This document shows, one piece after another, positions 32,821 through 41,953 of a DNA stretch of 64,000 bases. The notes under the pieces are model-generated. The model saw only the letters and a program-made list of their open reading frames with translations. It searched no databases and was not told the DNA's origin. The position numbers and the translations under genes were made by a program. Numbering within the stretch: the stretch's first letter is position 1; each line of letters starts with the position of its first letter. This DNA comes from Flavobacteriales bacterium (GTDB lineage: Bacteria; Bacteroidota; Bacteroidia; Flavobacteriales_D; Sanyastnellaceae), in contig PKEB01000024.1 of NCBI GenBank assembly GCA_002863125.1, positions 47,046 to 111,045 of the forward strand. The letters are read 5' to 3'.

Positions 32821-35589
32821 TCAGTCCTCCAGGGTCTGCTTAACTTCCACTTCTTCGTACGCCTCGACGACGTCACCGACTTTGATGTCGTTAAAGCGGT
32901 CAATATTTAAGCCGCATTCGAAGCCTTTGGCCACTTCCTTGACATCGTCTTTGAAGCGCTTGAGCGACCCCAGCGTTCCGGTGTAGACCACCACGCCCTC
33001 GCGAATAACGCGCACCTTGTTGTTGCGCTTGATGTTGCCGTCGATGACGAAGCAACCAGCGATGGTGCCAACTTTCGAAATCTTGAACGTCTCGCGGATT
33101 TCGGCAGAGCCCACCACGTTTTCTTCAATTTTCGCTGAAAGCAAGCCTTCCATGGCGTCTTTCATCTCCTCGATGGCCTTGTAGATCACCGAGTACAACT
33201 TAATCTGTACGCCTTCCTTCTCAGCCAGTCGACGCGCTGCGCCACTCGGGCGAACCTGGAAGCCGATGATGATGGCGGATGAAGCCGAGGCGAGCAAGAT
33301 GTCCGATTCGGAAACCTGGCCCACAGCTTTGTGGATGATGTTGACCTGAACCTTCTCTGTGGAGAGCTTTTGAAGCGAATCGCTCAACGCCTCGATGGAG
33401 CCGTCCACGTCGCCCTTGACAATCAGGTTCAATTCCTTGAATTCCCCGACCGCGATGCGGCGTCCCAACTCTTCCAACGTTACAGAACGTTGCGAGCGAA
33501 CGCCCTGTTCACGCTGCAATTGTTGGCGCTTGACCGCAATGTTACGGGCTTCGCGCTCATCCTCGAAGACGTGGAATTTATCGCCGGCGTTCGGAGCGCC
33601 GTCAAAGCCCAAGATGGAAACAGGGACTGATGGTCCCGCCTCGTCGACGCGGCCTCCGCGTTCGTTGAACATGGCCTTGACCTTGCCGCTGAATTGGCCC
33701 GCCAAGACCGCATCACCGATGCGCATGGTTCCGCCTTCCACCAGCAGGTTCGTTACGTACCCGCGGCCTTTGTCCAATGAGCTTTCGACCACTGTACCGA
33801 TGGCGCGCTTGCCTGGATTGGCTTTCAAGTCAAGCATTTCTGCCTCCAGCAGCACCTTCTCGAGCAATTCCTCGATGTTCGTACCATTCTTGGCCGAAAT
33901 CTCTTGGCTCTGGAATTTGCCGCCCCACTCTTCTACCAGCACGTTCATCTCCGACAACTCCTGGCGGATTTTGTCGGCGTTGGCTTCCGGTCGGTCCATC
34001 TTGTTGATGGCAATGACCATGGGAATGCCCGCTGCTTGCGCGTGGTTGATGGCTTCCTTGGTTTGCGGCATAACCGCGTCGTCGGCCGCGACCACAATGA
34101 TCGCGATGTCCGTGACTTGGGCACCGCGCGCACGCATGGCCGTAAAGGCTTCGTGACCCGGTGTATCGAGGAAGGTCATTTGACCGCCCTGGGGAAGGGT
34201 CACGTGGTAGGCACCGATGTGCTGGGTAATCCCACCCGCCTCACCGGCGATGACGTTCGCATTTCGGATGAAGTCCAACAAGGATGTCTTTCCGTGGTCA
34301 ACGTGTCCCATGACGGTGACAATCGGCGGACGCGGTGTCAAGTCCTCTTCACTGTCCTCTTCAACCTCGATGGCCTCTTGTACCTCCGCGCTGACGAAGT
34401 TGGCCTCGTAGCCGAATTCTTCTGCGATGATGGTAATGGTTTCTGAGTCCAACCGCTGGTTGATGGATACCATGATGCCGAGCGTCATGCAGGCCGAAAT
34501 GACCTCGTTGACGTTGGCGTTCATCATGTTCGCCAATTCAGCAACGGTTACAAACTCCGTCAACTGGAGCGTCATCGCTTCCTCCTGCTGGCGTTGCAAT
34601 TCCTGTTCCGCACGTTCTGCGACGGCGCTTCGCTTGGCCCGGCGCATCTTGGCCGCGTTGGACTTCTTGCCTCCGCTCAAGCGTGCGAGCGTCTCCTTAA
34701 TTTCTTTCTGGATGTCTGCTTGGCTGACTTCCTTCTTGGGCTCGTTTCGTCGCCCGCGCCCGCGATCGCCGCGTTGTCCTCCAGCCGTGCGGGCTTGACG
34801 TTCGACGTCGACTTTCGTGATGCGCTTGCGCTTGCGTTTGTTATCGTCTGATTTGTCCGCGGCCGTCTTCTTCTTCTCGACGGGCAGCTCAATCTTACCG
34901 ACAACGGTCGGACCGGAGAGTTTTTCAATCTTGGTCTCGAGCTTGTCCACTTTGGGAGGCTCAGGCTTGGCGGCCTTGTCTTCGGCGGCTTGCTCGGCTG
35001 CGGCTTTCTTCGCTGCTTGTGCCGCTGCTTCCTTCTTGGCAATTTCAGCCGACTTCTGGGCGAGCTTTTCTTTCTCTGCCTCTTTCTCCGCCTTGGTCTT
35101 GGCTTTCGGCTTTTTGGCTACTGCATCCAAATCAACCTTGCTGAGGACCTTGACCGGGCTTGTTGCATCGGCTTCCGGCTCGGCCGGCGCTTCAGCAGCC
35201 GTTTCTTTAGGAGCAGAAGCCGGTTCGGCGGGCGCTTCAGGCTCAATGCGTTCCACCTCAGGTTGTTGCTGGCTCTTTTGGAAAATCGACAGGTCAATTT
35301 CCACTTCCGCTTCCTCCTGAGGAGCAGCGGTCTTGCGTGCCGAAGCCAGGGTTACGCTTTCGCGTTCCACCACTGCACGGTTGGCTGAACTCACCGCCTT
35401 TTCCTTCGCCGCCTTCTCATCTTGGAAGTTGGAACGAATCAATGCGTACGCCTCCGCATCGATTTTGGTGTTCGGCTTCGCATCCACCTCCATGCCCTTG
35501 CTGGCCAAAAAATCCACAATGGTCTGGATGCCCAAGTTGAACTCTCGGGCAATTTTATTCAGTCGTACGGGTTTGCTAGCGTCAGCCAT
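32821..35589 (-). CDS. infB: Translation initiation factor IF-2
   Basis: 922 residues. The IF2_N domain ([24 protein letters not shown]) is followed by an Ala/Lys/Glu-rich linker of about 270 residues, then the G domain: G1 GHVDHGKT, G3 [16 protein letters not shown]4 NKMD and G5 SAKNGT. Domains II to IV complete the protein ([16 protein letters not shown] and the C-terminal [20 protein letters not shown]). It places initiator tRNA on the 30S subunit. It is last in the rimP-nusA-infB operon, 60 nt after nusA. Confidence 0.97.
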   Translation of the reverse strand: MADASKPVRLNKIAREFNLGIQTIVDFLASKGMEVDAKPNTKIDAEAYALIRSNFQDEKAAKEKAVSSANRAVVERESVTLASARKTAAPQEEAEVEIDLSIFQKSQQQPEVERIEPEAPAEPASAPKETAAEAPAEPEADATSPVKVLSKVDLDAVAKKPKAKTKAEKEAEKEKLAQKSAEIAKKEAAAQAAKKAAAEQAAEDKAAKPEPPKVDKLETKIEKLSGPTVVGKIELPVEKKKTAADKSDDNKRKRKRITKVDVERQARTAGGQRGDRGRGRRNEPKKEVSQADIQKEIKETLARLSGGKKSNAAKMRRAKRSAVAERAEQELQRQQEEAMTLQLTEFVTVAELANMMNANVNEVISACMTLGIMVSINQRLDSETITIIAEEFGYEANFVSAEVQEAIEVEEDSEEDLTPRPPIVTVMGHVDHGKTSLLDFIRNANVIAGEAGGITQHIGAYHVTLPQGGQMTFLDTPGHEAFTAMRARGAQVTDIAIIVVAADDAVMPQTKEAINHAQAAGIPMVIAINKMDRPEANADKIRQELSEMNVLVEEWGGKFQSQEISAKNGTNIEELLEKVLLEAEMLDLKANPGKRAIGTVVESSLDKGRGYVTNLLVEGGTMRIGDAVLAGQFSGKVKAMFNERGGRVDEAGPSVPVSILGFDGAPNAGDKFHVFEDEREARNIAVKRQQLQREQGVRSQRSVTLEELGRRIAVGEFKELNLIVKGDVDGSIEALSDSLQKLSTEKVQVNIIHKAVGQVSESDILLASASSAIIIGFQVRPSGAARRLAEKEGVQIKLYSVIYKAIEEMKDAMEGLLSAKIEENVVGSAEIRETFKISKVGTIAGCFVIDGNIKRNNKVRVIREGVVVYTGTLGSLKRFKDDVKEVAKGFECGLNIDRFNDIKVGDVVEAYEEVEVKQTLED

Positions 35590-35649
35590 AGGCGTTTTTG
35601 GGCGTTAGTGTTGCGAATTTAAACGGGAAAAGGGACTTGAATGCGCGGT

Positions 35650-36885
35650 TTACGACAATTCGTCCTTGAGGATTTTGACAACTTCCCGAATTGTTTCCAA
35701 TTCCAGGTCGGTGCGGTTCACCAAGAAATCTTCGTCGCGGTTCAAGACCGAGCGGGCTGTTTCCAACCCAATCTTGACGAACTCGTCGAGGATCCATGCA
35801 TCGATTTCATCGGAGAATTCCTTCAATTCCACGTCATCCGCTCCGTCTTCTTCATCGCGGTAGACATCAATTTCGTAATTGGTCAGCAGGCCGGCCAACT
35901 TGATGTTGTTCCCGCCTTTTCCAATGGCCAAACTGACTTGGTCGGCCTTGAGGAAGACCTTCGCTTCGCGCGTTTCCTCATTGAGTTCAATCGTCGTGAT
36001 CTTCGCAGGGCTGAGGGCACGCGTCACGAGCAACTGCTCGTTTTCCGTGAAGTTGATGACGTCGATGTTTTCGTTCTTCAACTCGCGCACGATGCTGTGA
36101 ATGCGTGAGCCCTTCATGCCGACGCATGCACCGACCGGATCGACGCGCTCGTCGTAGGATTCAACCGCGACTTTTGCGCGCTCACCTGGGGCACGTACTA
36201 CGCGCTTGATGGTGATCAAGCCGTCGTAAATCTCTGGCACTTCCTGCTCGAACAAGCGCTCCAAGAATTCGGGGGCCGTTCGCGACAACACGATGCGCGG
36301 GTTGTTGTTCTTCATTTCTACTGCAGAAACCACCGCACGGATGGTGTCGCCCTTCTTGAAGAAATCACCGGGAATCTGGTTCTCACGTGGCATCACCACT
36401 TCATTGTCTTCGTCGTCAACGAGGAGGATCTCGCGCTTCCAGATTTGGTACACCTCAGCCGAGACAACCTCACCGACGCGCTCCTTGTACTTCTGGTAGA
36501 TGGCGTCCTTCTCGAGGTCCATGATGCGGCCCGCGAGGTTCTGGCGCAACGACAGTACGTTGCGGCGACCGAACGATTCCAATTTGATCTCTTCGGAAAC
36601 CTCTTCGCCTTCTTCGAAGTCGTCTTCAATTTTCAAGGCCTCTGAGAGGGCGATTTCTTCGTTCTCGTCTTCAACAGCGCCGTCGGCGACGATGGTGCGG
36701 TTACGCCAGATCTCCAAATCCCCCTTTTCCGGGTTGATGATGATGTCGAAGTTGGAGTCGTCTCCGTACTTCTTGAGGATCATGGCACGGAATACGTCTT
36801 CCAAAATGCCCATCATGACCTCGCGGTCGATGTTTTTAAACTCCTTGAACTCCTTAAAGGAATCCACCAAATTCAGCTGTGTCAT
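35650..36885 (-). CDS. nusA: Transcription termination/antitermination factor NusA
   Basis: 411 residues, the short form typical of Bacteroidota without C-terminal acidic repeats. The order is N-terminal RNA polymerase-binding domain, S1 domain (ERVGEVVSAEVYQIWKREIL), KH1 (VRAPGERAKVAVESYDERVD followed by PVGACVGMKGSRIHSIVREL) and KH2 (ALSPAKITTIELNEETREAK then VSLAIGKGGNNIKLAG). It modulates pausing and termination. Its own operon leader carries a terminator-like hairpin, a plausible target for self-control. It lies between rimP (39 nt) and infB. Confidence 0.97.
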   Translation of the reverse strand: MTQLNLVDSFKEFKEFKNIDREVMMGILEDVFRAMILKKYGDDSNFDIIINPEKGDLEIWRNRTIVADGAVEDENEEIALSEALKIEDDFEEGEEVSEEIKLESFGRRNVLSLRQNLAGRIMDLEKDAIYQKYKERVGEVVSAEVYQIWKREILLVDDEDNEVVMPRENQIPGDFFKKGDTIRAVVSAVEMKNNNPRIVLSRTAPEFLERLFEQEVPEIYDGLITIKRVVRAPGERAKVAVESYDERVDPVGACVGMKGSRIHSIVRELKNENIDVINFTENEQLLVTRALSPAKITTIELNEETREAKVFLKADQVSLAIGKGGNNIKLAGLLTNYEIDVYRDEEDGADDVELKEFSDEIDAWILDEFVKIGLETARSVLNRDEDFLVNRTDLELETIREVVKILKDELS

Positions 36886-36924
36886 GGGTTTGCGGTTTGC
36901 TGCGCTCGGTTAGTAATGGTCTAT

Positions 36925-37398
36925 TTAGTTTCCCTTGAACGAGATCTGGACTTTCGTCCAATCCAATGCATTCAACGGATACGTCTGTTCTTCTTCTACC
37001 CACTCCTTCGCTTTGCGCCCTTCGATGCGGCGCTTTTCGCGAATGACAATGGTGATTTCTTCTTCAGTGGCTTGGGTCAATTTGCCTTCCGCCTTTCCGG
37101 CTCCCGTGATTTTCAATTGCACGTCGCGCCCGATGTTCTTCAGGTACTGCCGGTGCAATTTCAGCGGCTGGTCCAAGCCGGGTGAACTCACATCCAACGA
37201 AAAATCCTCGGCATCGCGGTCCAGCATGGACTCGAGGTGACGGCTCAACGCCATGCACTTCTCAATGCTGGTGCCCTCGTCATCGTCCAACAGGATGGAA
37301 ATGGCGTTCCCATCGCTGACGCGCACGTCCACAAGGAATCCCGTGCCTCCAGCGAGGTGGGATTCAGCGAGTTCGCGAACGGTATTGGCGTTGATCAT
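36925..37398 (-). CDS. rimP: Ribosome maturation factor RimP
   Basis: 157 residues with the two RimP domains: FLVDVRVSDGNAISILLDDD, then the conserved SRHLESMLDRDAEDFSLDVSS and PGLDQPLKLHRQYLKNIG, then an SH3-like barrel ending YPLNALDWTKVQISFKG. It assists 30S maturation. It is first in the classic rimP-nusA-infB operon. A perfect -7 element at 37467 and a hairpin with T8 at 37414-37439 precede it. Confidence 0.95.
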   Translation of the reverse strand: MINANTVRELAESHLAGGTGFLVDVRVSDGNAISILLDDDEGTSIEKCMALSRHLESMLDRDAEDFSLDVSSPGLDQPLKLHRQYLKNIGRDVQLKITGAGKAEGKLTQATEEEITIVIREKRRIEGRKAKEWVEEEQTYPLNALDWTKVQISFKGN

Positions 37399-37413
37399 GG
37401 CGTTTTTTCGAGG

Positions 37414-37439
37414 AAAAAAAAGAGGGGCGTGTACCCCTC
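37414..37439 (-). terminator. Terminator-like hairpin inside the rimP-nusA-infB leader
   Basis: Reading the minus strand, GAGGGG (37439-37434), a 6-nt loop and CCCCTC (37427-37422) form a 6-bp GC-rich stem followed by eight T (37421-37414). It lies between the promoter at 37467 and the rimP start at 37398, so it would act as a leader attenuator rather than an operon-end terminator. Confidence 0.6.
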
Positions 37440-37466
37440 AGCGTTTTCGTTTTCAAATAGTCGGGG

Positions 37467-37474
37467 CAAAGATA
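37467..37474 (-). promoter_or_regulatory. -7 promoter element of the rimP-nusA-infB operon
   Basis: On the minus strand the bases read TATCTTTG, a perfect TAnnTTTG match. The implied leader is about 65 nt and contains the hairpin at 37422-37439. Confidence 0.65.
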
Positions 37475-37519
37475 CACCATTCCCTTCGAACTTCAACGCG
37501 CCAAACCGGGTTGGCATAC

Positions 37520-37527
37520 TAACTTCG
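37520..37527 (+). promoter_or_regulatory. Putative -7 element of the AlbA-type gene, leaderless configuration
   Basis: TAACTTCG, one base from TAnnTTTG, ends six bases before the ATG at 37534 and sets the start of that gene. Confidence 0.5.
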
Positions 37528-37533
37528 TTGACC

Positions 37534-38223
37534 ATGTCCTACGTGCAGCAAATGATCGAGGAAGGGGAGCACCAGACCCAGGACTTCAAAATGCGCATCG
37601 ACGATGCCGCCAAAATCGCGCGTACGCTCGTGGCCTTTGCCAACACCGACGGCGGACGACTCCTGATCGGCGTGAAGGACAACGGAGCTGTGACCGGCGT
37701 GAACCAAGAAGAGGAGTACCACATGATTGACTTGGCTTGCCAGTCCCATTGCAAACCGGCCATTCCGTTTGATGTGCAAGTCTGGAAGGTCGAAGGGCGT
37801 TCGGTCCTGGAAGTCCAGATCCCCCGTTCCGCCAGCCGCCCGCATTTCTGTGAAGACGAAAACGGCAAGTGGCAAGCCTACTTGCGCAGGGAGGACCGCA
37901 TTCACCGCGCCAGCCCGGTCCAAGTCAAGGTGTGGCAGTACGAAATGCGCATGGACCGCTCGGAATTCCGGTACGATCAATTCATCGGAAAACTCTTCAA
38001 CGCCTGGCGCGACGGTCGGCAACTTCGGTTCCAGCAGGTGGCCCGCATGGCACGGTTGCGTTATGAAGACGCCGAAGACCTGTTGTGTCTTCTCATCGTT
38101 TGGAACATCATCGAATGGGAACGTGGCGCCCGCGGCTTGGTGTACCAACTGGCCGATGCCTCGGCACTGGATGAGTTGGAGACCCGGGGGCCGGAGCAAT
38201 TCCGATGGAAAAATTATTCGTGA
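37534..38223 (+). CDS. ATP-binding protein with AlbA_2 (Schlafen-type) domain
   Basis: 229 residues from ATG 37534. The N-terminal 120 residues match the AlbA_2 domain: IEEGEHQTQDFKMRIDDAAK, then TLVAFANTDGGRLLIGVKDNGAVTG (quoted as two overlapping parts TLVAFANTDGGRLL and LIGVKDNGAVTG), and LEVQIPRSASRPHF. The C-terminal half has a helical, winged-helix-like segment (LRFQQVARMARLRYEDAEDL). Family members are found in many regulators, but their function is generally unproven. The reading frame is open far upstream of 37534, but the -7-like element ending at 37527 argues against an earlier start. It is followed by the PorZ-like gene after 30 nt. Confidence 0.82.
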   Translation: MSYVQQMIEEGEHQTQDFKMRIDDAAKIARTLVAFANTDGGRLLIGVKDNGAVTGVNQEEEYHMIDLACQSHCKPAIPFDVQVWKVEGRSVLEVQIPRSASRPHFCEDENGKWQAYLRREDRIHRASPVQVKVWQYEMRMDRSEFRYDQFIGKLFNAWRDGRQLRFQQVARMARLRYEDAEDLLCLLIVWNIIEWERGARGLVYQLADASALDELETRGPEQFRWKNYS

Positions 38224-38239
38224 CCCCCAACAATATTCC

Positions 38240-38247
38240 GAACTTTG
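38240..38247 (+). promoter_or_regulatory. Putative -7 element of the PorZ-like gene, leaderless configuration
   Basis: GAACTTTG matches TAnnTTTG except for the first base and ends six bases before ATG 38254. It argues against the in-frame TTG at 38245, which lies within the element. Confidence 0.4.
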
Positions 38248-38253
38248 AAGCGT

Positions 38254-40752
38254 ATGCGTAGAACACCCATGCTCACTCCTGAATTCCTCCTGAACCGCTC
38301 GCTGGCCGCGATTGCTGTGGTCCTAATGTGCACAGGTGGAATGCATGCACAAAGCATGGAGGCAATGGAGCTTCAGGAAAACCGACCCATCGGAACGTGG
38401 ACCGACTACCTCCCCTACCACCAAACCGAGGAACTGGTGCATTGCGGAACGCCTTTGGATACTGGATTTTGGGCCGTCCGAACCGAACACGCTGTGTTCA
38501 CCTTGGACGAGCGCACCAACGTGGTCGAGCGCATCTCCACCGTCCGGGGCATGAGCGGCAGCCAACCCACCGCATTGGCGTGGGACCCCACGGGTGAGGT
38601 GCTCATTGTTGGGCAAGCCTCCGGAAGCATTGACTTCTTCTCCAATACCGGCGATTGGCTCTACACGTTGCGCGACATCGAGCAAAGCAACCTCATCGGC
38701 GATAAGTCCATCCTCAGCCTGGCAATTTTTGACGCGCTCGATGCGGACCTCCTTGTCGCCACCACCGCCTTTGGCGTAGTCGCCATTCACCTGCGCGAAC
38801 TCGATGTCCGAGACACGTGGTACTTGGAAGGCCAACAGGCCCTGAGGCGGTGCCACGGCATCACCGTCCACGAAGAAAACTACGTCATCTGGACCGACGC
38901 AGGGGTCTTTGAGGCCCCTGTCGATCATCCCTTTTTGAGCTCACCGGACGCCTGGAGCCGCTGGGAAGACATTCCGCTGGAAACGGGTGACTACGCCCAC
39001 GTGGAGTTCACCCCAACAGACCACATTTTGCTCCACCGGAAAACCGGCGAAGCCTCCGCCCCCGACGAACTGTGGTTGCGCCGGGACGGATTGTGGGAAC
39101 CATTTGAAGCTTCCGAAAGCGTTCAAGTACTCGCGATTGCCGCAGGCAGCATCAGCAGTGACCCGAGCGATTGGCGCATTGCCATTGCCGACCACCAATC
39201 CATCCGGCAGTTCAATGCCGACTGGGAAGAAACCCAATTGGATTACGCAGCAGACGGCGTGCCCTTGCGCGTTCGTGACATGTTGTACCGCCACGCGGTG
39301 GACGTGATGGGCAACGTGGGGTTCGTTGAGTTTGGCGACTTATTCATCGCCAACTTCGAGCAAGGCCTGCTCAAAATGGATGTTTCGGGAGGGGAGGCCG
39401 ATGCCCATTGGAGCCCTGAAGGTCCCCCGGTAGCCTTGGTGCGCAACGTCGACGCGTGGAACGATCAGATTTGGGTCGCCTCCGGCGGCATCGATGAAAC
39501 GTGGACCAGCATGTACCACAAACACGGCTTTTTCGGCATGACCGGCATGCGGTGGAATTGGATTCCCAACCAAGAAGGCCAGAACGACCTCGCCGGCATC
39601 AATGACCCCATGGCCGTGAGCATTGATCCCACCAACCCGTCACACGCCTACTTTGGCTCGTGGGAAGAAGGCTTGATTGAAGTAGAAAATGACGAGGTGG
39701 TGGCCATCTTCAACGAAGGCAACAGCACCCTCGAACTCGGGAACTTTGGTGGAAGTCCTCGGGTCGGCGTGGGCGGCGTGGACTTCGACCGCTTCGGAAA
39801 CGTCTGGTTCACCAACGCTTACTCAGAATCGCCGCTCCACGTGCGCTTGAACGATGGGTCGTTTGTGGCGATGGCTTTGGGGAATGCCCTCGGCACGACC
39901 GGCTGGCTCGGTGACGTGTTGGCCGCTCGCAACGGCTACGTGTGGTGCGTCATGCCGCGTGGACAGGGCGTTTTGGTTTACGATACCAATGAAACGCCCG
40001 GCGACACCCAAGACGACGATTGGCGCATCCTCACTTCCGATCCAGCCAAAGGGGGGCTGCCGTCCGATGACATTTATTGTTTGGAGGAAGACCTCGATGG
40101 AGAAATCTGGGTTGGAACGGCTGCGGGACCGTGCGTCATCTACCTGCCCAGCGTTGTTTTTGACAGCGGATATGAAAACCCCGTCGCTTCACAAATCCTC
40201 ATTCAACAAGATGGCAATTACCAGCTGCTGCTAGAGACAGAGGTAATCGCGTCAATCTGCATTGATGGCGGCAACCGCAAGTGGATTGGAACGCAAAACT
40301 CCGGTGCGTACTTGTTGAGCCCGGACGGCATCGACCAGGTGGCGCATTTTACTTCGGCGAACAGTCCTCTGCTCAGCAATCAAGTCACCGACATTGCCTT
40401 GAACCACCGGAACGGCGAGGTCCTCATTGGGACACAGCGCGGGCTGATGGGATGGCGCGGCGATGCAAGCAATTTTGCTGAAGAAATCGGAGCGCTTCGG
40501 GTGTATCCCAACCCCGTCGAAGCCGACTTCGAAGGCTGGGTCACCGTGGAGGGACTGGCGTACAACTCAACCGTTCACATCACCACCCTCTCCGGGCGGG
40601 CCGTTGCCACCATGCAATCCGAGGGCGGCCGAGCGGTCTGGGATACGCGCGACTTTACAGGCGCATTGGTCCCGTATGGTGTGTACATGGTATTCGCGAC
40701 AGATGCCACCGGTGCTTCGGCCGGTGTGACGAAGCTCGCCGTCACCCGGTAA
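38254..40752 (+). CDS. porZ: PorZ-like two-component-regulator propeller protein with T9SS domain
   Basis: 832 residues from ATG 38254. A signal peptide (AIAVVLMCTGGMHAQ) precedes propeller repeats. The opening GTWTDYLPYHQTEELVHCG, then FTLDERTNVVERISTVRGMSG, resembles PorZ of the type IX system. Later blades carry LWVGTAAG- and WIGTQNSG-like strands (EIWVGTAAGP, RKWIGTQNSGAYLL). The C-terminal 80 residues are a T9SS domain (VYPNPVEADFEGWV, ITTLSGRAVATM, LVPYGVYMVFATD). PorZ is a surface-exposed component needed for cargo processing and attachment to anionic LPS. The assignment rests on overall pattern and length, so the gene name is tentative. Confidence 0.72.
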   Translation: MRRTPMLTPEFLLNRSLAAIAVVLMCTGGMHAQSMEAMELQENRPIGTWTDYLPYHQTEELVHCGTPLDTGFWAVRTEHAVFTLDERTNVVERISTVRGMSGSQPTALAWDPTGEVLIVGQASGSIDFFSNTGDWLYTLRDIEQSNLIGDKSILSLAIFDALDADLLVATTAFGVVAIHLRELDVRDTWYLEGQQALRRCHGITVHEENYVIWTDAGVFEAPVDHPFLSSPDAWSRWEDIPLETGDYAHVEFTPTDHILLHRKTGEASAPDELWLRRDGLWEPFEASESVQVLAIAAGSISSDPSDWRIAIADHQSIRQFNADWEETQLDYAADGVPLRVRDMLYRHAVDVMGNVGFVEFGDLFIANFEQGLLKMDVSGGEADAHWSPEGPPVALVRNVDAWNDQIWVASGGIDETWTSMYHKHGFFGMTGMRWNWIPNQEGQNDLAGINDPMAVSIDPTNPSHAYFGSWEEGLIEVENDEVVAIFNEGNSTLELGNFGGSPRVGVGGVDFDRFGNVWFTNAYSESPLHVRLNDGSFVAMALGNALGTTGWLGDVLAARNGYVWCVMPRGQGVLVYDTNETPGDTQDDDWRILTSDPAKGGLPSDDIYCLEEDLDGEIWVGTAAGPCVIYLPSVVFDSGYENPVASQILIQQDGNYQLLLETEVIASICIDGGNRKWIGTQNSGAYLLSPDGIDQVAHFTSANSPLLSNQVTDIALNHRNGEVLIGTQRGLMGWRGDASNFAEEIGALRVYPNPVEADFEGWVTVEGLAYNSTVHITTLSGRAVATMQSEGGRAVWDTRDFTGALVPYGVYMVFATDATGASAGVTKLAVTR

Positions 40753-40765
40753 ACGGGGCACGGCC

Positions 40766-40773
40766 TAACTTGC
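40766..40773 (+). promoter_or_regulatory. Putative -7 element of the aminotransferase gene, leaderless configuration
   Basis: TAACTTGC ends four bases before the ATG at 40778. The same octamer precedes ruvB on the other strand with the same 4-nt spacing. Confidence 0.4.
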
Positions 40774-40777
40774 AGGC

Positions 40778-41953
40778 ATGCGCAACGTGAGCTCGACGTC
40801 CAAATTGCCCCGAGTGGGCACCACCATTTTCACAGAGATGAGTGCGATGGCGCAGGCCCACGGGGCCCTGAACATGAGCCAAGGGTTTCCCGATTTTCAG
40901 CCGCCGCAACCCCTCCAGCAGGCCGTTGTCGCAGCAATGGCGGAAGGGCGCAACCAATACGCTCCCATGACGGGCGATGCACGCCTCCGAGAATGGATCG
41001 CGGAGGATGCCGAACAGCGAAGCGGCGTTCGCTACCACCCCGAAACTGAAGTGACTGTAGGGGCCGGCGCTTCGTCCCTCATCTTCGCCACCGTCCAGGC
41101 ACTCATCCATCCCGGCGATGATGTGATGGTTCTCACACCCTGCTACGACCTGTACGAACCAGCGGTTGAACTTGCAGGAGGCCGATTGGTCTGCGTGCCG
41201 CTTCAGGCGGAAACGCACCGGCTGGACCTGCCGGCCATGAAGGCGGCGTGGACAGAATCCATGCGCATGGTAATCGTCAACGTGCCCAACAACCCGACCG
41301 GTTCAGCGTGGAGCCGAGAGGATCTCCTAGGACTTGCAGATCTGGTCGAGGGCACCGATGCGCTGGTGGTGAGTGACGAGGTGTACGGACCGATGCACCA
41401 TGACGGACGTGAGGTCCTCAGCGTCACCTATGAACCTCGGTTGCGGGAGCGCGCGTTGGTGTTCGCTTCGTTTGGCAAAATCCTGCATTGCACCGGCTGG
41501 AAAATCGGTTACGTGACGGCCCCCGAAGCATTGACTCGAGAAATTCGGAAGGTTCACCAGTACGACGTGTTCTCCACAGGCGCCCCCTTCCAAGCCGGCA
41601 TTGCCGCCTTTTTGAACAGCGAAGCCGGCGCTGCCCACCTCGCCGAACTTGCGTCCTTCTACCAATCCAAACGCGACCGGCTGGTCGACGGGCTGAGGGG
41701 CAGTCGGTGGCAGGTATCTCCCGCAGAGGGGGGGTATTTTCAATTGTTGGGTTACGGAGCATTTGATGACCGCGACGACCGGACCGCCACAGCCGACTGG
41801 TGCACGCGTCCAGATGGGTTGGCCCTCATTCCGCTTTCTCCGTTTTTCCCCGAAGGTGGGCACGATTCAAAATTGGTGCGCATCTGCTTTGCCAAGAACG
41901 ACGACACCATCGATCGAGGCATTGAACGCCTGCTCAACATCGCCAACGGATGA
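40778..41953 (+). CDS. Methionine aminotransferase-like (class I/II PLP aminotransferase)
   Basis: 391 residues. Class I aminotransferase motifs are clear: LNMSQGFPDFQPP near the N-terminus, VGAGASSLIFA, VPNNPTGSAWSR, DEVYGPMHHDG, and the PLP lysine Lys234 in SFGKILHCTGWKIGY. The pattern is closest to YbdL/KAT-type enzymes that use methionine, glutamine or kynurenine. Its stop overlaps the start of an omega-amidase (ATGA). Such pairs perform the final transamination of the methionine salvage pathway with glutamine as donor, the amidase then removing alpha-ketoglutaramate. A kynurenine substrate is possible but not shown. Confidence 0.88.
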   Translation: MRNVSSTSKLPRVGTTIFTEMSAMAQAHGALNMSQGFPDFQPPQPLQQAVVAAMAEGRNQYAPMTGDARLREWIAEDAEQRSGVRYHPETEVTVGAGASSLIFATVQALIHPGDDVMVLTPCYDLYEPAVELAGGRLVCVPLQAETHRLDLPAMKAAWTESMRMVIVNVPNNPTGSAWSREDLLGLADLVEGTDALVVSDEVYGPMHHDGREVLSVTYEPRLRERALVFASFGKILHCTGWKIGYVTAPEALTREIRKVHQYDVFSTGAPFQAGIAAFLNSEAGAAHLAELASFYQSKRDRLVDGLRGSRWQVSPAEGGYFQLLGYGAFDDRDDRTATADWCTRPDGLALIPLSPFFPEGGHDSKLVRICFAKNDDTIDRGIERLLNIANG

